Assembly: GCA_001788955.1 (NCBI GenBank)
Contig: MFXT01000022.1
Coordinates: 1-61,787 of the forward strand
Length of the DNA: 61,787 bases
Reading direction: 5' to 3'
Origin: Candidatus Peribacteria bacterium RIFCSPHIGHO2_02_FULL_49_16
Lineage (GTDB): Bacteria > Patescibacteriota > Gracilibacteria > Peribacterales > Peribacteraceae
Positions 49,788 to 57,473 of the stretch are shown here, piece after piece (the first letter of the stretch is position 1; each line of letters begins with the position of its first letter). The position numbers and the translations under genes were made by a program. Below the pieces are notes generated by a model that did not search any database, was not told where the DNA came from, and was given only the letters and a program-made list of their open reading frames with translations.

Positions 49788-50648
49788 ATGTCTTCGATAC
49801 TCGGTTGTGATCTTGGAGGGACGAAATGCGCCATAGCCCGCTATAATGCGGACTCTCTTGAGGTGGAAGAACAGAAACAATGGCCGACAAAGGCGGAGAG
49901 AGGATGGCAACATATTTTTGATGATTTGCTGTCATACATTGATTGCCTGCAGAGAGAAGATACGACGACGATTGGCATCGGTGTACCGGGACTTGTGCGG
50001 CAACCGGAAGGAAATGTTGTCAATATGCCCAATATTCCGAATGCCAAGAACATTGCACTCAAAAAGCAGATGGAAGATCATCTTAAGCTTCCGGTGATTG
50101 TCGATAACGATGCGAATTGTTTTGCGCTCGCCGAAGCACGAATGGGAAATGGCAAAGGACACAAGGTTGTTGTTGGTATCACGATGGGAACGGGGGTGGG
50201 AGGCGGGATTGTGATCAATGGCGAGATATTTCACGGTGCTCACGGATTTGCCGGAGAGATCGGGCACATGCTTCTTGTTCCAGGCGATCCGCCGTACTAT
50301 ACGGACTATCTTCGCGGCGAAGTGGAACAATTTCTCTCCGGCACGTCATGGCGAGAGCGATGCAAGAAAGCAAAACGCCCAAAAGATTATCTGGAAGGAG
50401 AAGTCTGTGCATTCATGCATGCAGATGTCTTTAAAGAAGTTGCATGGCTTTGTACGAATCTGACTCACCTTCTTGATCCGGACGTGATTGTTTTTGGCGG
50501 CAGTGCTGGATGGGCGCTCATGCGGCACATTGAACACATTGAAAAAGAACTCGAACAGTGGGTGCTTCCTGGAACACCTTTACCTGAATTAAAAATGGCG
50601 GAGTTGGAACATGCGGCAACATTGGGAGCTGCGCTGTTGGTACAGTAG
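49788..50648 (+). CDS. ROK-family sugar kinase (glucokinase-like)
   Basis: 286 residues. The N-terminal phosphate loop is ILGCDLGGTKCAIARY; GIGVPGLVR, DNDANCFALAE with the catalytic Asp, GITMGTGVGGGIVING and GFAGEIGH are ROK motifs. The usual zinc-binding CxCGxxGCxE segment after GEIGH is absent (GDPPYYTDYLRGEVEQFLSG instead), so structural zinc is probably lacking. It probably phosphorylates glucose or another hexose, feeding the pentose-phosphate genes nearby. Substrate is inferred. Confidence 0.88.
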   Translation: MSSILGCDLGGTKCAIARYNADSLEVEEQKQWPTKAERGWQHIFDDLLSYIDCLQREDTTTIGIGVPGLVRQPEGNVVNMPNIPNAKNIALKKQMEDHLKLPVIVDNDANCFALAEARMGNGKGHKVVVGITMGTGVGGGIVINGEIFHGAHGFAGEIGHMLLVPGDPPYYTDYLRGEVEQFLSGTSWRERCKKAKRPKDYLEGEVCAFMHADVFKEVAWLCTNLTHLLDPDVIVFGGSAGWALMRHIEHIEKELEQWVLPGTPLPELKMAELEHAATLGAALLVQ

Positions 50649-50666
50649 AAAGAATTCCGCGCTCTT

Positions 50667-52058
50667 TTATTCCCACTCCGTATGAAACGTTCCTTCTTTG
50701 TCTATCCGTTCATACGTGTGCGCTCCAAAGAAATCGCGTTGGGCCTGAATGAGATTTTGTGGAAGGTGTTCAGCGCGCATACTGTCGTAGAATGCGAGGC
50801 TTGCAGACAGTGCAGGAAGGGGCACTCCGTGTGCGATGCCATGAGCAACGACTGTGCGCCAGGATTGCTGTGCCTCTTCCTCGAAGTGTTTATGAATTTC
50901 TTTAAGTCCTTTTTCCATATCTTTTCCTGATCCGTAGGCTTTTTGTAGAGTGGGAAGGAGTGTGCTGCGGATGATGCAACCGCCACGCCAGATACGTACC
51001 ACTTCGCCCAGGTCAATATTCCATCCTTCCTCCTGACTCGCATAGGCAATCAGTGTAATACCTTGCATATAGCTCACGATACTTGCGAGCGTGAGTGCGC
51101 TTTTTACATGATCGGTGAAGTGTTCCGGCGTGGGTGTATCAAGAGTCTCATTTGGCATGGTTCGCCACCCTGCACGACAATCGATACAACCCGAAAGGTT
51201 GCGTGCGTCCACGGCTGCGGTGATCGTGGGTATAGGAAAACCGTAGTTCATCGCGGCTTCTGTGGTCCATTTCCCCGTCCCCTTCTGTGCGGCTTTGTCG
51301 AGGATCATGTCAATGAGGTCATTTCCTGTTTCGCTATCTTTCTTTTGAAAAATCTTTCCGGTGATTTCAATGAGAAATGATCGCAGCTCTGGATCGTTGT
51401 TATTCCATTCTGTAAAAAGCTCTGCAAGTTTTGCATTGGAATACTTCCCCACCCTTTTCAGTATGTCGTAACTTTCGGCAATGCATTGCATAATGGCGTA
51501 CTCGATGCCGTTGTGAACCATTTTAACAAAGTGCCCTGCGCCGTCGGGTCCGCAGTACGTGATGCACTTGCCACCGTCGCCATCATCTGCAGCCATTTTT
51601 GTGAGGAGAGGTTTGATGATGCGGTACCCTTCTTCGGATCCACCCGGCATCATGCTGGGACCGTTCAGGGCTCCGGATTCGCCGCCAGAGACGCCCATGC
51701 CGATGAAGTAGATACCCTTTTTCTGTAGCTCCTGTATGCGGCGTCCTGTGTCTTTGTAGTGACTGTTTCCTCCATCAATGAGAATATCGCCAGGTGATAG
51801 GGGCTCCTCAATAACGGCATCAACAGCATCACCAGCTTTGACCATGATGAGAATGGCGCGAGGGGGCTTGAGTGCTGCAAGAAGATCCTCAAATGTTTTG
51901 CAAGGAATAAATTTTCCTTCGCTTCCATGCTCTTTCATAAATTTCGCCGTCTTTTCCGTCGTGCGATTGTACACGGCGACTTCCGCACCATGACGTGCAG
52001 CGTTACGAGCAAGATTTGCCCCCATTGTACCGAGGCCGATGACGCCGAGAGATATCAC
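50667..52058 (-). CDS. gnd: 6-phosphogluconate dehydrogenase (decarboxylating)
   Basis: 463 residues, full length. The dinucleotide site is VIGLGTMGANLARNAA; the substrate-binding block is GVSGGESGALNGPSMMPGG and the catalytic Lys and His are in FVKMVHNGIEYA. It converts 6-phosphogluconate to ribulose-5-phosphate and CO2. It is the second gene of a tal-gnd operon (11-bp spacing). No glucose-6-phosphate dehydrogenase is visible in this window. Confidence 0.97.
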   Translation of the reverse strand: MISLGVIGLGTMGANLARNAARHGAEVAVYNRTTEKTAKFMKEHGSEGKFIPCKTFEDLLAALKPPRAILIMVKAGDAVDAVIEEPLSPGDILIDGGNSHYKDTGRRIQELQKKGIYFIGMGVSGGESGALNGPSMMPGGSEEGYRIIKPLLTKMAADDGDGGKCITYCGPDGAGHFVKMVHNGIEYAIMQCIAESYDILKRVGKYSNAKLAELFTEWNNNDPELRSFLIEITGKIFQKKDSETGNDLIDMILDKAAQKGTGKWTTEAAMNYGFPIPTITAAVDARNLSGCIDCRAGWRTMPNETLDTPTPEHFTDHVKSALTLASIVSYMQGITLIAYASQEEGWNIDLGEVVRIWRGGCIIRSTLLPTLQKAYGSGKDMEKGLKEIHKHFEEEAQQSWRTVVAHGIAHGVPLPALSASLAFYDSMRAEHLPQNLIQAQRDFFGAHTYERIDKEGTFHTEWE

Positions 52059-52069
52059 GAGGTTGTAGG

Positions 52070-52711
52070 TTATTTCTTATATTTCTCCCAATCATCCAAA
52101 AACTTCTTTAATCCCGTATCTGTCAGAGGGTGTTTGGGCAGTTTCAGGAAGACATCGTAGGGGAGGGTGCAGATGTGTGCGCCAAGGATTGCTGCTTCTC
52201 TGATGTGATCAGGATGACGCACGGAAGCAACAAGCACCTCGGTATCAAAATCATAGTGTTTCCATGCTGCCATAATGTCTGCAATAAGATGCATCCCCTC
52301 TTCTCCGGCATCATCGAGTCGTCCAATAAAAGGACTGATGATATTCGCACCGGCTTTTGCGGCAAGAATGGCTTGATTCAGAGAAAAAACAAGTGTCGTA
52401 TTCGTCCGGATTCCTTTTGTGCGAAAAGAGGAAAGCGCTTTGAGCCCTTCCGTCGTCATCGGCACTTTGACGACAATATGTTTGTGCCAGCCGGAATATT
52501 CCTCTCCTTGTTTCTTCATTCCTTCAAAATCTTCTGCTGTCACTTGTGCACTCACACAACCGACAAGATCGCACATGTTCAGAACTGTTTCTTTAAAATC
52601 TTTTCCTTCTTTTGCGATGAGACTCGGATTCGTTGTTACACCGTCGAGGATTCCCCACGAAGCAATTTCTGCAACGTGATCGATGTTGGCTGTATCGAGA
52701 AATAATTTCAT
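52070..52711 (-). CDS. tal: transaldolase
   Basis: 213 residues, the short (TalC/MipB-like) transaldolase form. LFLDTANIDHV, GVTTNPSLIAKEG, IVVKVPMTTEGLKAL with the Schiff-base Lys and ISPFIGRLDD are diagnostic. It exchanges a dihydroxyacetone unit between sedoheptulose-7-phosphate and glyceraldehyde-3-phosphate; some relatives are fructose-6-phosphate aldolases. ATG at 52711 is preferred to an upstream GTG because TAGACT ends 8 nt before it on this strand. Confidence 0.95.
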   Translation of the reverse strand: MKLFLDTANIDHVAEIASWGILDGVTTNPSLIAKEGKDFKETVLNMCDLVGCVSAQVTAEDFEGMKKQGEEYSGWHKHIVVKVPMTTEGLKALSSFRTKGIRTNTTLVFSLNQAILAAKAGANIISPFIGRLDDAGEEGMHLIADIMAAWKHYDFDTEVLVASVRHPDHIREAAILGAHICTLPYDVFLKLPKHPLTDTGLKKFLDDWEKYKK

Positions 52712-52726
52712 ATACACTTAGTCTAC
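52712..52726. promoter_or_regulatory. interleaved divergent promoters of tal-gnd and tkt
   Basis: Only 15 bp separate the two ATGs. TACACT (52713-52718) ends 8 nt before the tkt ATG, and TAGACT on the minus strand (52725-52720) ends 8 nt before the tal ATG. The two -10 elements are back to back, separated by a single base. Confidence 0.65.
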
Positions 52727-55048
52727 ATGCCACGACCTGATCCACAATCTCTCATTGGCAAAAACACCAAGGATGTGCCCATGTCTCTTCAGCGTCTTGC
52801 TGCACATTGGAATGAAAGAGCGGAGTCGATTTGGATTGGCCCGGATGATGCGGTTGATCTTGCACATGATGAGAAACGCGCGTACGAACTTGCACATCAC
52901 ATTCTTTGTCACTTGGCCATTCAGGCGCCGACAAAACACGCATCCGGTCATCCCGGCGGTCCTCTTTCTGCGTTTACATTTGCCTATACTCTTTCGAAGA
53001 TGCGCGATCCGTCGGTGGATCAGCCGCTTCGGATGAGTGCAGGGCATCTTTCTATTTTGGCCTATGGTCTGCAGTGGCTCTTTGGTCGGGAAGGGAACGA
53101 TCTGCGTCTGCAGAGTCCGCAGGCGATTATTGACGCATTTCGCACGACGGACGGACTTGCCGGTCATGCAGAAGCCGGCATCGGCGACATTCCTTTTGGA
53201 GCGGGTCCGCTTGGAAAAGGTGTAAGCAATGGAGTGGGAGCGGCGTTTGGGCTGAAGCATCTGAAGAAAGGTGGATTTGTTGATGTTCTTCTTGCGGATG
53301 GCGATTGCCAGGAAGGGCAAGTCATTGAGGCATTCCGTCTTGCGGCACACTTGCAGCTCGATCATCTTGTCGTGCATGGAGATTGGAATGATATTCAGTT
53401 GAGTGACATGCCCTCGAAAACCGTTGCATCCGACTTCGCATCGATTGCCGAAGCCTCTGGGTGGCAGGTTATTGAAGTGCAGAATGGAAATGATCCTGGA
53501 CAAGTCAAAGCTGCTCTGAATGCAGTAAAGGGTGGTAGACCGACATTCATCTGTTACTACACCACCATGGGCCACGGGGTTCGTGTCATGGAAGAGGGGT
53601 CCGATACGGGAAAAGAGAATTTTCATGGCACGCCACTGAATCAGGAAGTGGCTGATGAAGCATTACAAGATTTGCCTCCACTCGAAGAACTCGTGAAAGA
53701 ATATGAAAAATATCGGAAAGCAGAAAAAAAGAGATATACAGCGAAAGTTCCTGTTTCTACTGATTTGGAGCTTACATTTCAACTTCCAAGCACCAAATTT
53801 CAAAGGATTCTTCTGCAAGAAAAAGGGGCGGCGCGGAAGGATTTCGGCGCGGTGCATCTGAAAAATCTCATGGAGCATGACGAACGGATCGTTGTTCTTC
53901 ATGCAGATCTTGCAGGATCGGGTGGATTCGATGCGGTTGAGAAAGTATTTCCTGATCGGGTGATCAATGTCGGTGTTGCGGAGGCGAATATGGTCATGAT
54001 GGCGGCGGGAATGCGGCAGGTGGGACTTTTACCTGTTACGTATACCTTTGCGGCATTTGGAACGAACGAAGCGCGTGCCAATGCGCGTTTGATCGATATC
54101 AACTGCGGACATACGCGATGTGCGGTGCTCCATGACTGTACGCATTCTGGATTAAGTGTTGGTGAGGATGGTGAAACCCATCAGGAGCAGAATTATTTGA
54201 ATATTCCTTTCCATCACACACAGGTCTGGATGCCTGCAGACAGTAATCAAGCCGGAGCAATGGCGGAACGTAGCCTGGAGCTCATTGCAGAAGGACATAC
54301 GAGTGTGTATGTCTTTTCCGCGCGTACAGGGCATGAGCAGATCAAAAAAGAAGATGGATCACTCTTTTTTGATCGGGAGTACGTTTTCGATGGGAAAGCG
54401 GATATTTTTCGCGGTAATGGTGATACATCAGATGATGTTACGCTTGTTGCGACAGGAATCGCCGTTCATGCTGCATTGGCAGCGTGGACAGAAATCAGAA
54501 ATCAGAAATCAGAAATCAGAATACGAGTGCTCAATGTTCCTTGTATTCGTCCGTTGGATGCGACTGCAGTTATGCAAGCGGCATTCGAAACGGGACATCT
54601 CGTTATTGTGGAAGATCATAACATCGAAGGCGGACTCGCGACGCAGGTCGCCGATGTGATCGCCGATTTCGCGCTTCCCTGCACGTTGCGTCGTTTGGGG
54701 ATTCGCAACTACTTTCCCTCGGGTGCGGCAGAGGATTTGATGAAGATCGCGGGAATCGATAGCCATTCCATTATGGATGCTGTTAAAGATGAAGTGCAAG
54801 GAGAAGTCTGTGGTGGAGAAGATGTGTTCGTTCGTTGCATCAATGACATTATTCATAATATCCAGCATTCACGTTTTCGGGCAACAGCGATGCCATTCGT
54901 GGAAAAACTCCTAAACGAAAAAGAGTATATACATGCGCTTCGTGAGTACCATAAAGGCAGGGCATGTCTGAAAGCAAAACTTCCGTCAAACGAAGAACTA
55001 CAGAGCGTGCTTAAGATGGCTTGCCATGAAGTTGAGCGAACAAAGTGA
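52727..55048 (+). CDS. tkt: transketolase
   Basis: 773 residues. The N-terminal TPP domain has HASGHPGGPLSAF and the GDG motif LADGDCQEGQ with HGDWNDIQ; the central pyrimidine domain has HADLAGSGGFDAVE, VGVAEANMVMMAAG, and the C-terminal domain starts near 560. It moves two-carbon units between pentose and hexose phosphates. About residues 588-600 (TEIRNQKSEIRIRVL) derive from a heptanucleotide repeat and do not look like family sequence. It is longer than typical TKT (about 660), partly at the N-terminus. tRNA-Ser follows 12 bp later. Confidence 0.96.
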   Translation: MPRPDPQSLIGKNTKDVPMSLQRLAAHWNERAESIWIGPDDAVDLAHDEKRAYELAHHILCHLAIQAPTKHASGHPGGPLSAFTFAYTLSKMRDPSVDQPLRMSAGHLSILAYGLQWLFGREGNDLRLQSPQAIIDAFRTTDGLAGHAEAGIGDIPFGAGPLGKGVSNGVGAAFGLKHLKKGGFVDVLLADGDCQEGQVIEAFRLAAHLQLDHLVVHGDWNDIQLSDMPSKTVASDFASIAEASGWQVIEVQNGNDPGQVKAALNAVKGGRPTFICYYTTMGHGVRVMEEGSDTGKENFHGTPLNQEVADEALQDLPPLEELVKEYEKYRKAEKKRYTAKVPVSTDLELTFQLPSTKFQRILLQEKGAARKDFGAVHLKNLMEHDERIVVLHADLAGSGGFDAVEKVFPDRVINVGVAEANMVMMAAGMRQVGLLPVTYTFAAFGTNEARANARLIDINCGHTRCAVLHDCTHSGLSVGEDGETHQEQNYLNIPFHHTQVWMPADSNQAGAMAERSLELIAEGHTSVYVFSARTGHEQIKKEDGSLFFDREYVFDGKADIFRGNGDTSDDVTLVATGIAVHAALAAWTEIRNQKSEIRIRVLNVPCIRPLDATAVMQAAFETGHLVIVEDHNIEGGLATQVADVIADFALPCTLRRLGIRNYFPSGAAEDLMKIAGIDSHSIMDAVKDEVQGEVCGGEDVFVRCINDIIHNIQHSRFRATAMPFVEKLLNEKEYIHALREYHKGRACLKAKLPSNEELQSVLKMACHEVERTK
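54492..54519. repeat. heptanucleotide tandem repeat (AAATCAG x 4) inside tkt
   Basis: Four exact AAATCAG units lie just after the start of the C-terminal domain of transketolase. The partial unit aatacga follows and the frame stays open. It is the cleanest copy of the repeat family also seen at 25311. Confidence 0.88.
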
Positions 55049-55060
55049 GCGAATACTTCA

Positions 55061-55150
55061 TGGCGGAAGGGGAGGGATTCGAACCCTCGAGACCCTTGCG
55101 GGCCTGGCAGTTTTCAAGACTGCTGCCTTCAACCACTCGGCCACCCTTCC
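55061..55150 (-). tRNA. tRNA-Ser (TGA)
   Basis: A 90-nt class II tRNA on the minus strand. The acceptor is GGAAGGG with CCCTTCC, and the anticodon stem GCAGT/ACTGC with loop CTTGAAA gives TGA. A long variable arm and T arm GAGGGTTCGAATCCCTC follow. CCA is encoded at 55063-55061. Confidence 0.95.
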
Positions 55151-55272
55151 ATACTCATTCTACGCCTTTTCCGCATGTTCTCCAGAAAAGAGTTTTTCAT
55201 AGAGAGCGTGCCTGGCAATTGCATTCGGTATAGAGAGGTCTATACTACGCTTCCATTATTTTCTTTGATGTT

Positions 55273-56163
55273 ATGAAGCGCATTATTCTTCTTGTCACAG
55301 TCACGTTAGGATTATCTGCATGTGGTGGAGGAAAACCTGTGGAGTACGGAGACGAAAGTGATAGTAAGAAACTGATGGAAGCAGATACACAGAATAGAGA
55401 GATAGAGGAGGATGAAGTGATGATGGAGACGAAAAATGTGTCCTATGAGGGTATTGTGCGTCCATCGGGGATCAGTATTTACATGCAAGGAACGCATCGG
55501 CTCGAAACCGAAATGGAAACGGTTTTGCTTTTGGAAAGTGAAACTGTTGACCTGGAGACATACGCTGGAAAAGAGGTTCGTGTGTCTGGCTCCGTGCGTC
55601 CGACGGTGGAAGAGGGAGGAATGATTATGCGAGTGGAACGAGTAGAGGTAAAAAACGAGAAGGAAACAAAGGAAGAAACCAAGGAGCCCAACGAAGAGGA
55701 AATCGACATAGAACAGCCGGAAAGCGAGGAGTCCAATGATAGAGAGATGCGTTCGAGTTCTCTTTCATCGACGCCACCGGATAGTGCAAAAATCTCGCTG
55801 ATGATGAATGAGAAATTTGGTGATGAAGAGTGGACGCAACGATACTGTTCTCTGCATATTGGTTTCTGTTTGCCGATCCATCGCAATTGGTGGTACAAGT
55901 CTTTTGGTGCGACTACATCATCACTATGGCACGTAGAAATCGGTCCAGAGCCGCTGGAGGTTCTTGGTGACGGTCCCCTTCTCATCAATCTCTTTTCTGA
56001 TACGGTAGATGAAGTGGGGGCAGAAGATGGAATAATTGTCACGCATGGCAACTTCGTGGTTGGCTATCGCGCATGGTCCGGTGATCGACATATTGAAGTA
56101 AGCGCTCCTCAAGAATTGCGAGAAGCTGTGGAATACATTACGGCTTATATTGAGGAAGGGTAG
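55273..56163 (+). CDS. lipoprotein with OB-like segment and acidic linker
   Basis: 296 residues with a short signal and lipobox LSAC (Cys17). A beta-rich segment (GIVRPSGISIYMQGTHRLETEM, VLLLESETVDLETYAGKEVRVSGSV) resembles OB-fold domains and the lipoprotein at 17388. It is followed by a Glu-rich linker (about 125-165) and a C-terminal domain (CLPIHRNWWYKSFG to the end). Probably exported and lipid-anchored. No partner gene is recognised; the GspF-N-like membrane protein follows. Confidence 0.7.
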   Translation: MKRIILLVTVTLGLSACGGGKPVEYGDESDSKKLMEADTQNREIEEDEVMMETKNVSYEGIVRPSGISIYMQGTHRLETEMETVLLLESETVDLETYAGKEVRVSGSVRPTVEEGGMIMRVERVEVKNEKETKEETKEPNEEEIDIEQPESEESNDREMRSSSLSSTPPDSAKISLMMNEKFGDEEWTQRYCSLHIGFCLPIHRNWWYKSFGATTSSLWHVEIGPEPLEVLGDGPLLINLFSDTVDEVGAEDGIIVTHGNFVVGYRAWSGDRHIEVSAPQELREAVEYITAYIEEG

Positions 56164-56169
56164 ATGAGA

Positions 56170-56197
56170 TTGTAGGTAGTAGGTGATAAGTTGTAGG
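56170..56197. repeat. heptanucleotide tandem repeat in the spacer after the lipoprotein gene
   Basis: TTGTAGG, TAGTAGG, TGATAAG and TTGTAGG are consecutive 7-bp units, the reverse complement of the CCTACNN family at 28274. They end 8 nt before the next start codon. Confidence 0.75.
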
Positions 56198-56205
56198 ATA
56201 CGGCT

Positions 56206-56727
56206 GTGCCACTTTTCTCCTACACAGCTCATCGGGACGGTCACGAGCATCGGGGATGTATCGAGGCCATCAGTCTGCAGGAGGCACGGGATGCGCTGAA
56301 ACAGGCGGGGTTTCTTGTGCAGGAAATTCATGAATCGACTGGAGAAGAGCAAAATGCAGTTCCGCCGTGGGAGAGAGGGTTGGTTATTGAACGAGAGGAG
56401 ATCCCTCGCAGCCACCAACCCTCTTTTTCGATACAAAATAGAGGGATGATCCTTACGACGCTGCGTATCTATGCCGGTTGGTTACTCGCATGGTATGCCC
56501 TTGTTTTTGTGCTCGGAGCATATCAGCTGACAAAGCGACTCCCTTTCGAACTTCCTTATGTCGATTCACTTATTCAATCCCCTCTTCTTCCTCGTTTTGC
56601 TTTTGGTGCATTTCTGTTTTTGTTATTCACAACAATCCATCTTTCATGGAATCGTGGGATCTTCAAAGGCATCCTCCTCACGATGCTGGGAATGGCGGTG
56701 TGGTGGGGGTTTCATGCGAATGTTTAA
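56206..56727 (+). CDS. membrane protein with GspF/PilC-type N-terminal motif
   Basis: 173 residues. The first 40 (MPLFSYTAHRDGHEHRGCIE to ARDALKQAGFLVQEI) match the opening of type II secretion/pilus inner-membrane protein GspF/PilC ('Y-A-D-G---G-I-A-s--eA---L---G'). The remainder is unlike PilC: three membrane helices (about 83-104, 123-146, 150-170). It is therefore not a complete PilC. The start is a GTG. The stop codon overlaps that of the next gene by 4 bp. Confidence 0.65.
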   Translation: MPLFSYTAHRDGHEHRGCIEAISLQEARDALKQAGFLVQEIHESTGEEQNAVPPWERGLVIEREEIPRSHQPSFSIQNRGMILTTLRIYAGWLLAWYALVFVLGAYQLTKRLPFELPYVDSLIQSPLLPRFAFGAFLFLLFTTIHLSWNRGIFKGILLTMLGMAVWWGFHANV

Positions 56728-57404
56728 AGCCCCAAATTTTTCTTGATTTCCTCTGCTTGTTGCTGATCCTCCTGCTTGACGCTCTGTTGCTGTGAGACGG
56801 TTTGAAGATCTTTCCAGTCATCCGCATGCTTCTGTTCCAGTTTTTGCAATTGTGAAAGGTGTTTTGGAGAGAGTTCGCTGAACTTGCGCTTCTCCTCTTC
56901 GAGGATCTTTTGCAGTTCATCCACCTGAAACTGACTCAATTTTGGGATGGCCTGAATAATACGCCATTTTTCATCGCGTGTGAGAGAAATACTTCCACGA
57001 AGAAAGGTGAGAAATTTCTGTTCATCAAATGTCGTTTCAGCATGCAAAGGGACGATGATATTGTCATTGGTCAGCGCATCGACAACATTTCCGAAACGAT
57101 AATCCCCTACCTCCGTAAGAATTTGAAGATCCTCTTCATCGTATCCCATCTCCGTCGTTGCTTGTGTTTTGGGTGGCGGAGGTGGAGGACCCTGATCCTG
57201 CGAAAGTTGCGTCTGGCCGGACGCAGTATCGTCTCCTTGCTTGGTGGCTTGTCCCGAACCGGAGGGTGCGCTTCTGTCATCTTGCGAAGCGCCGGCGCCC
57301 GACGAAAACACTTGTGATGGATCCAATCCTTCCTGTGGCACAGTATCGCCCGGTCGGATCGGCGGTTTTTGTGGCTGTGAAGAGTCTTGTGGATCGTTTG
57401 GCAT
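56724..57404 (-). CDS. hypothetical protein with Pro/Gln-rich N-terminus and coiled-coil C-terminus
   Basis: 226 residues. The N-terminal third (about 1-85) is disordered, rich in Ser, Gln and Pro with a PPPPPP tract. The middle (about 86-140) is folded (VGDYRFGNVVDALTNDNIIVPLHAETTF). The C-terminal part is charged and probably helical (LQKILEEEKRKFSELSPKHLSQLQKLEQKHADDW). No signal peptide. It follows the 628-residue gene by 69 bp on the same strand. Confidence 0.6.
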   Translation of the reverse strand: MPNDPQDSSQPQKPPIRPGDTVPQEGLDPSQVFSSGAGASQDDRSAPSGSGQATKQGDDTASGQTQLSQDQGPPPPPPKTQATTEMGYDEEDLQILTEVGDYRFGNVVDALTNDNIIVPLHAETTFDEQKFLTFLRGSISLTRDEKWRIIQAIPKLSQFQVDELQKILEEEKRKFSELSPKHLSQLQKLEQKHADDWKDLQTVSQQQSVKQEDQQQAEEIKKNLGL

Positions 57405-57473
57405 AAAAAGAAGGGAATCTTTCTTCCAGTGTAACGGTATTTTCCTCTATGAAAAGGGTTTCTAAGTGAAATC

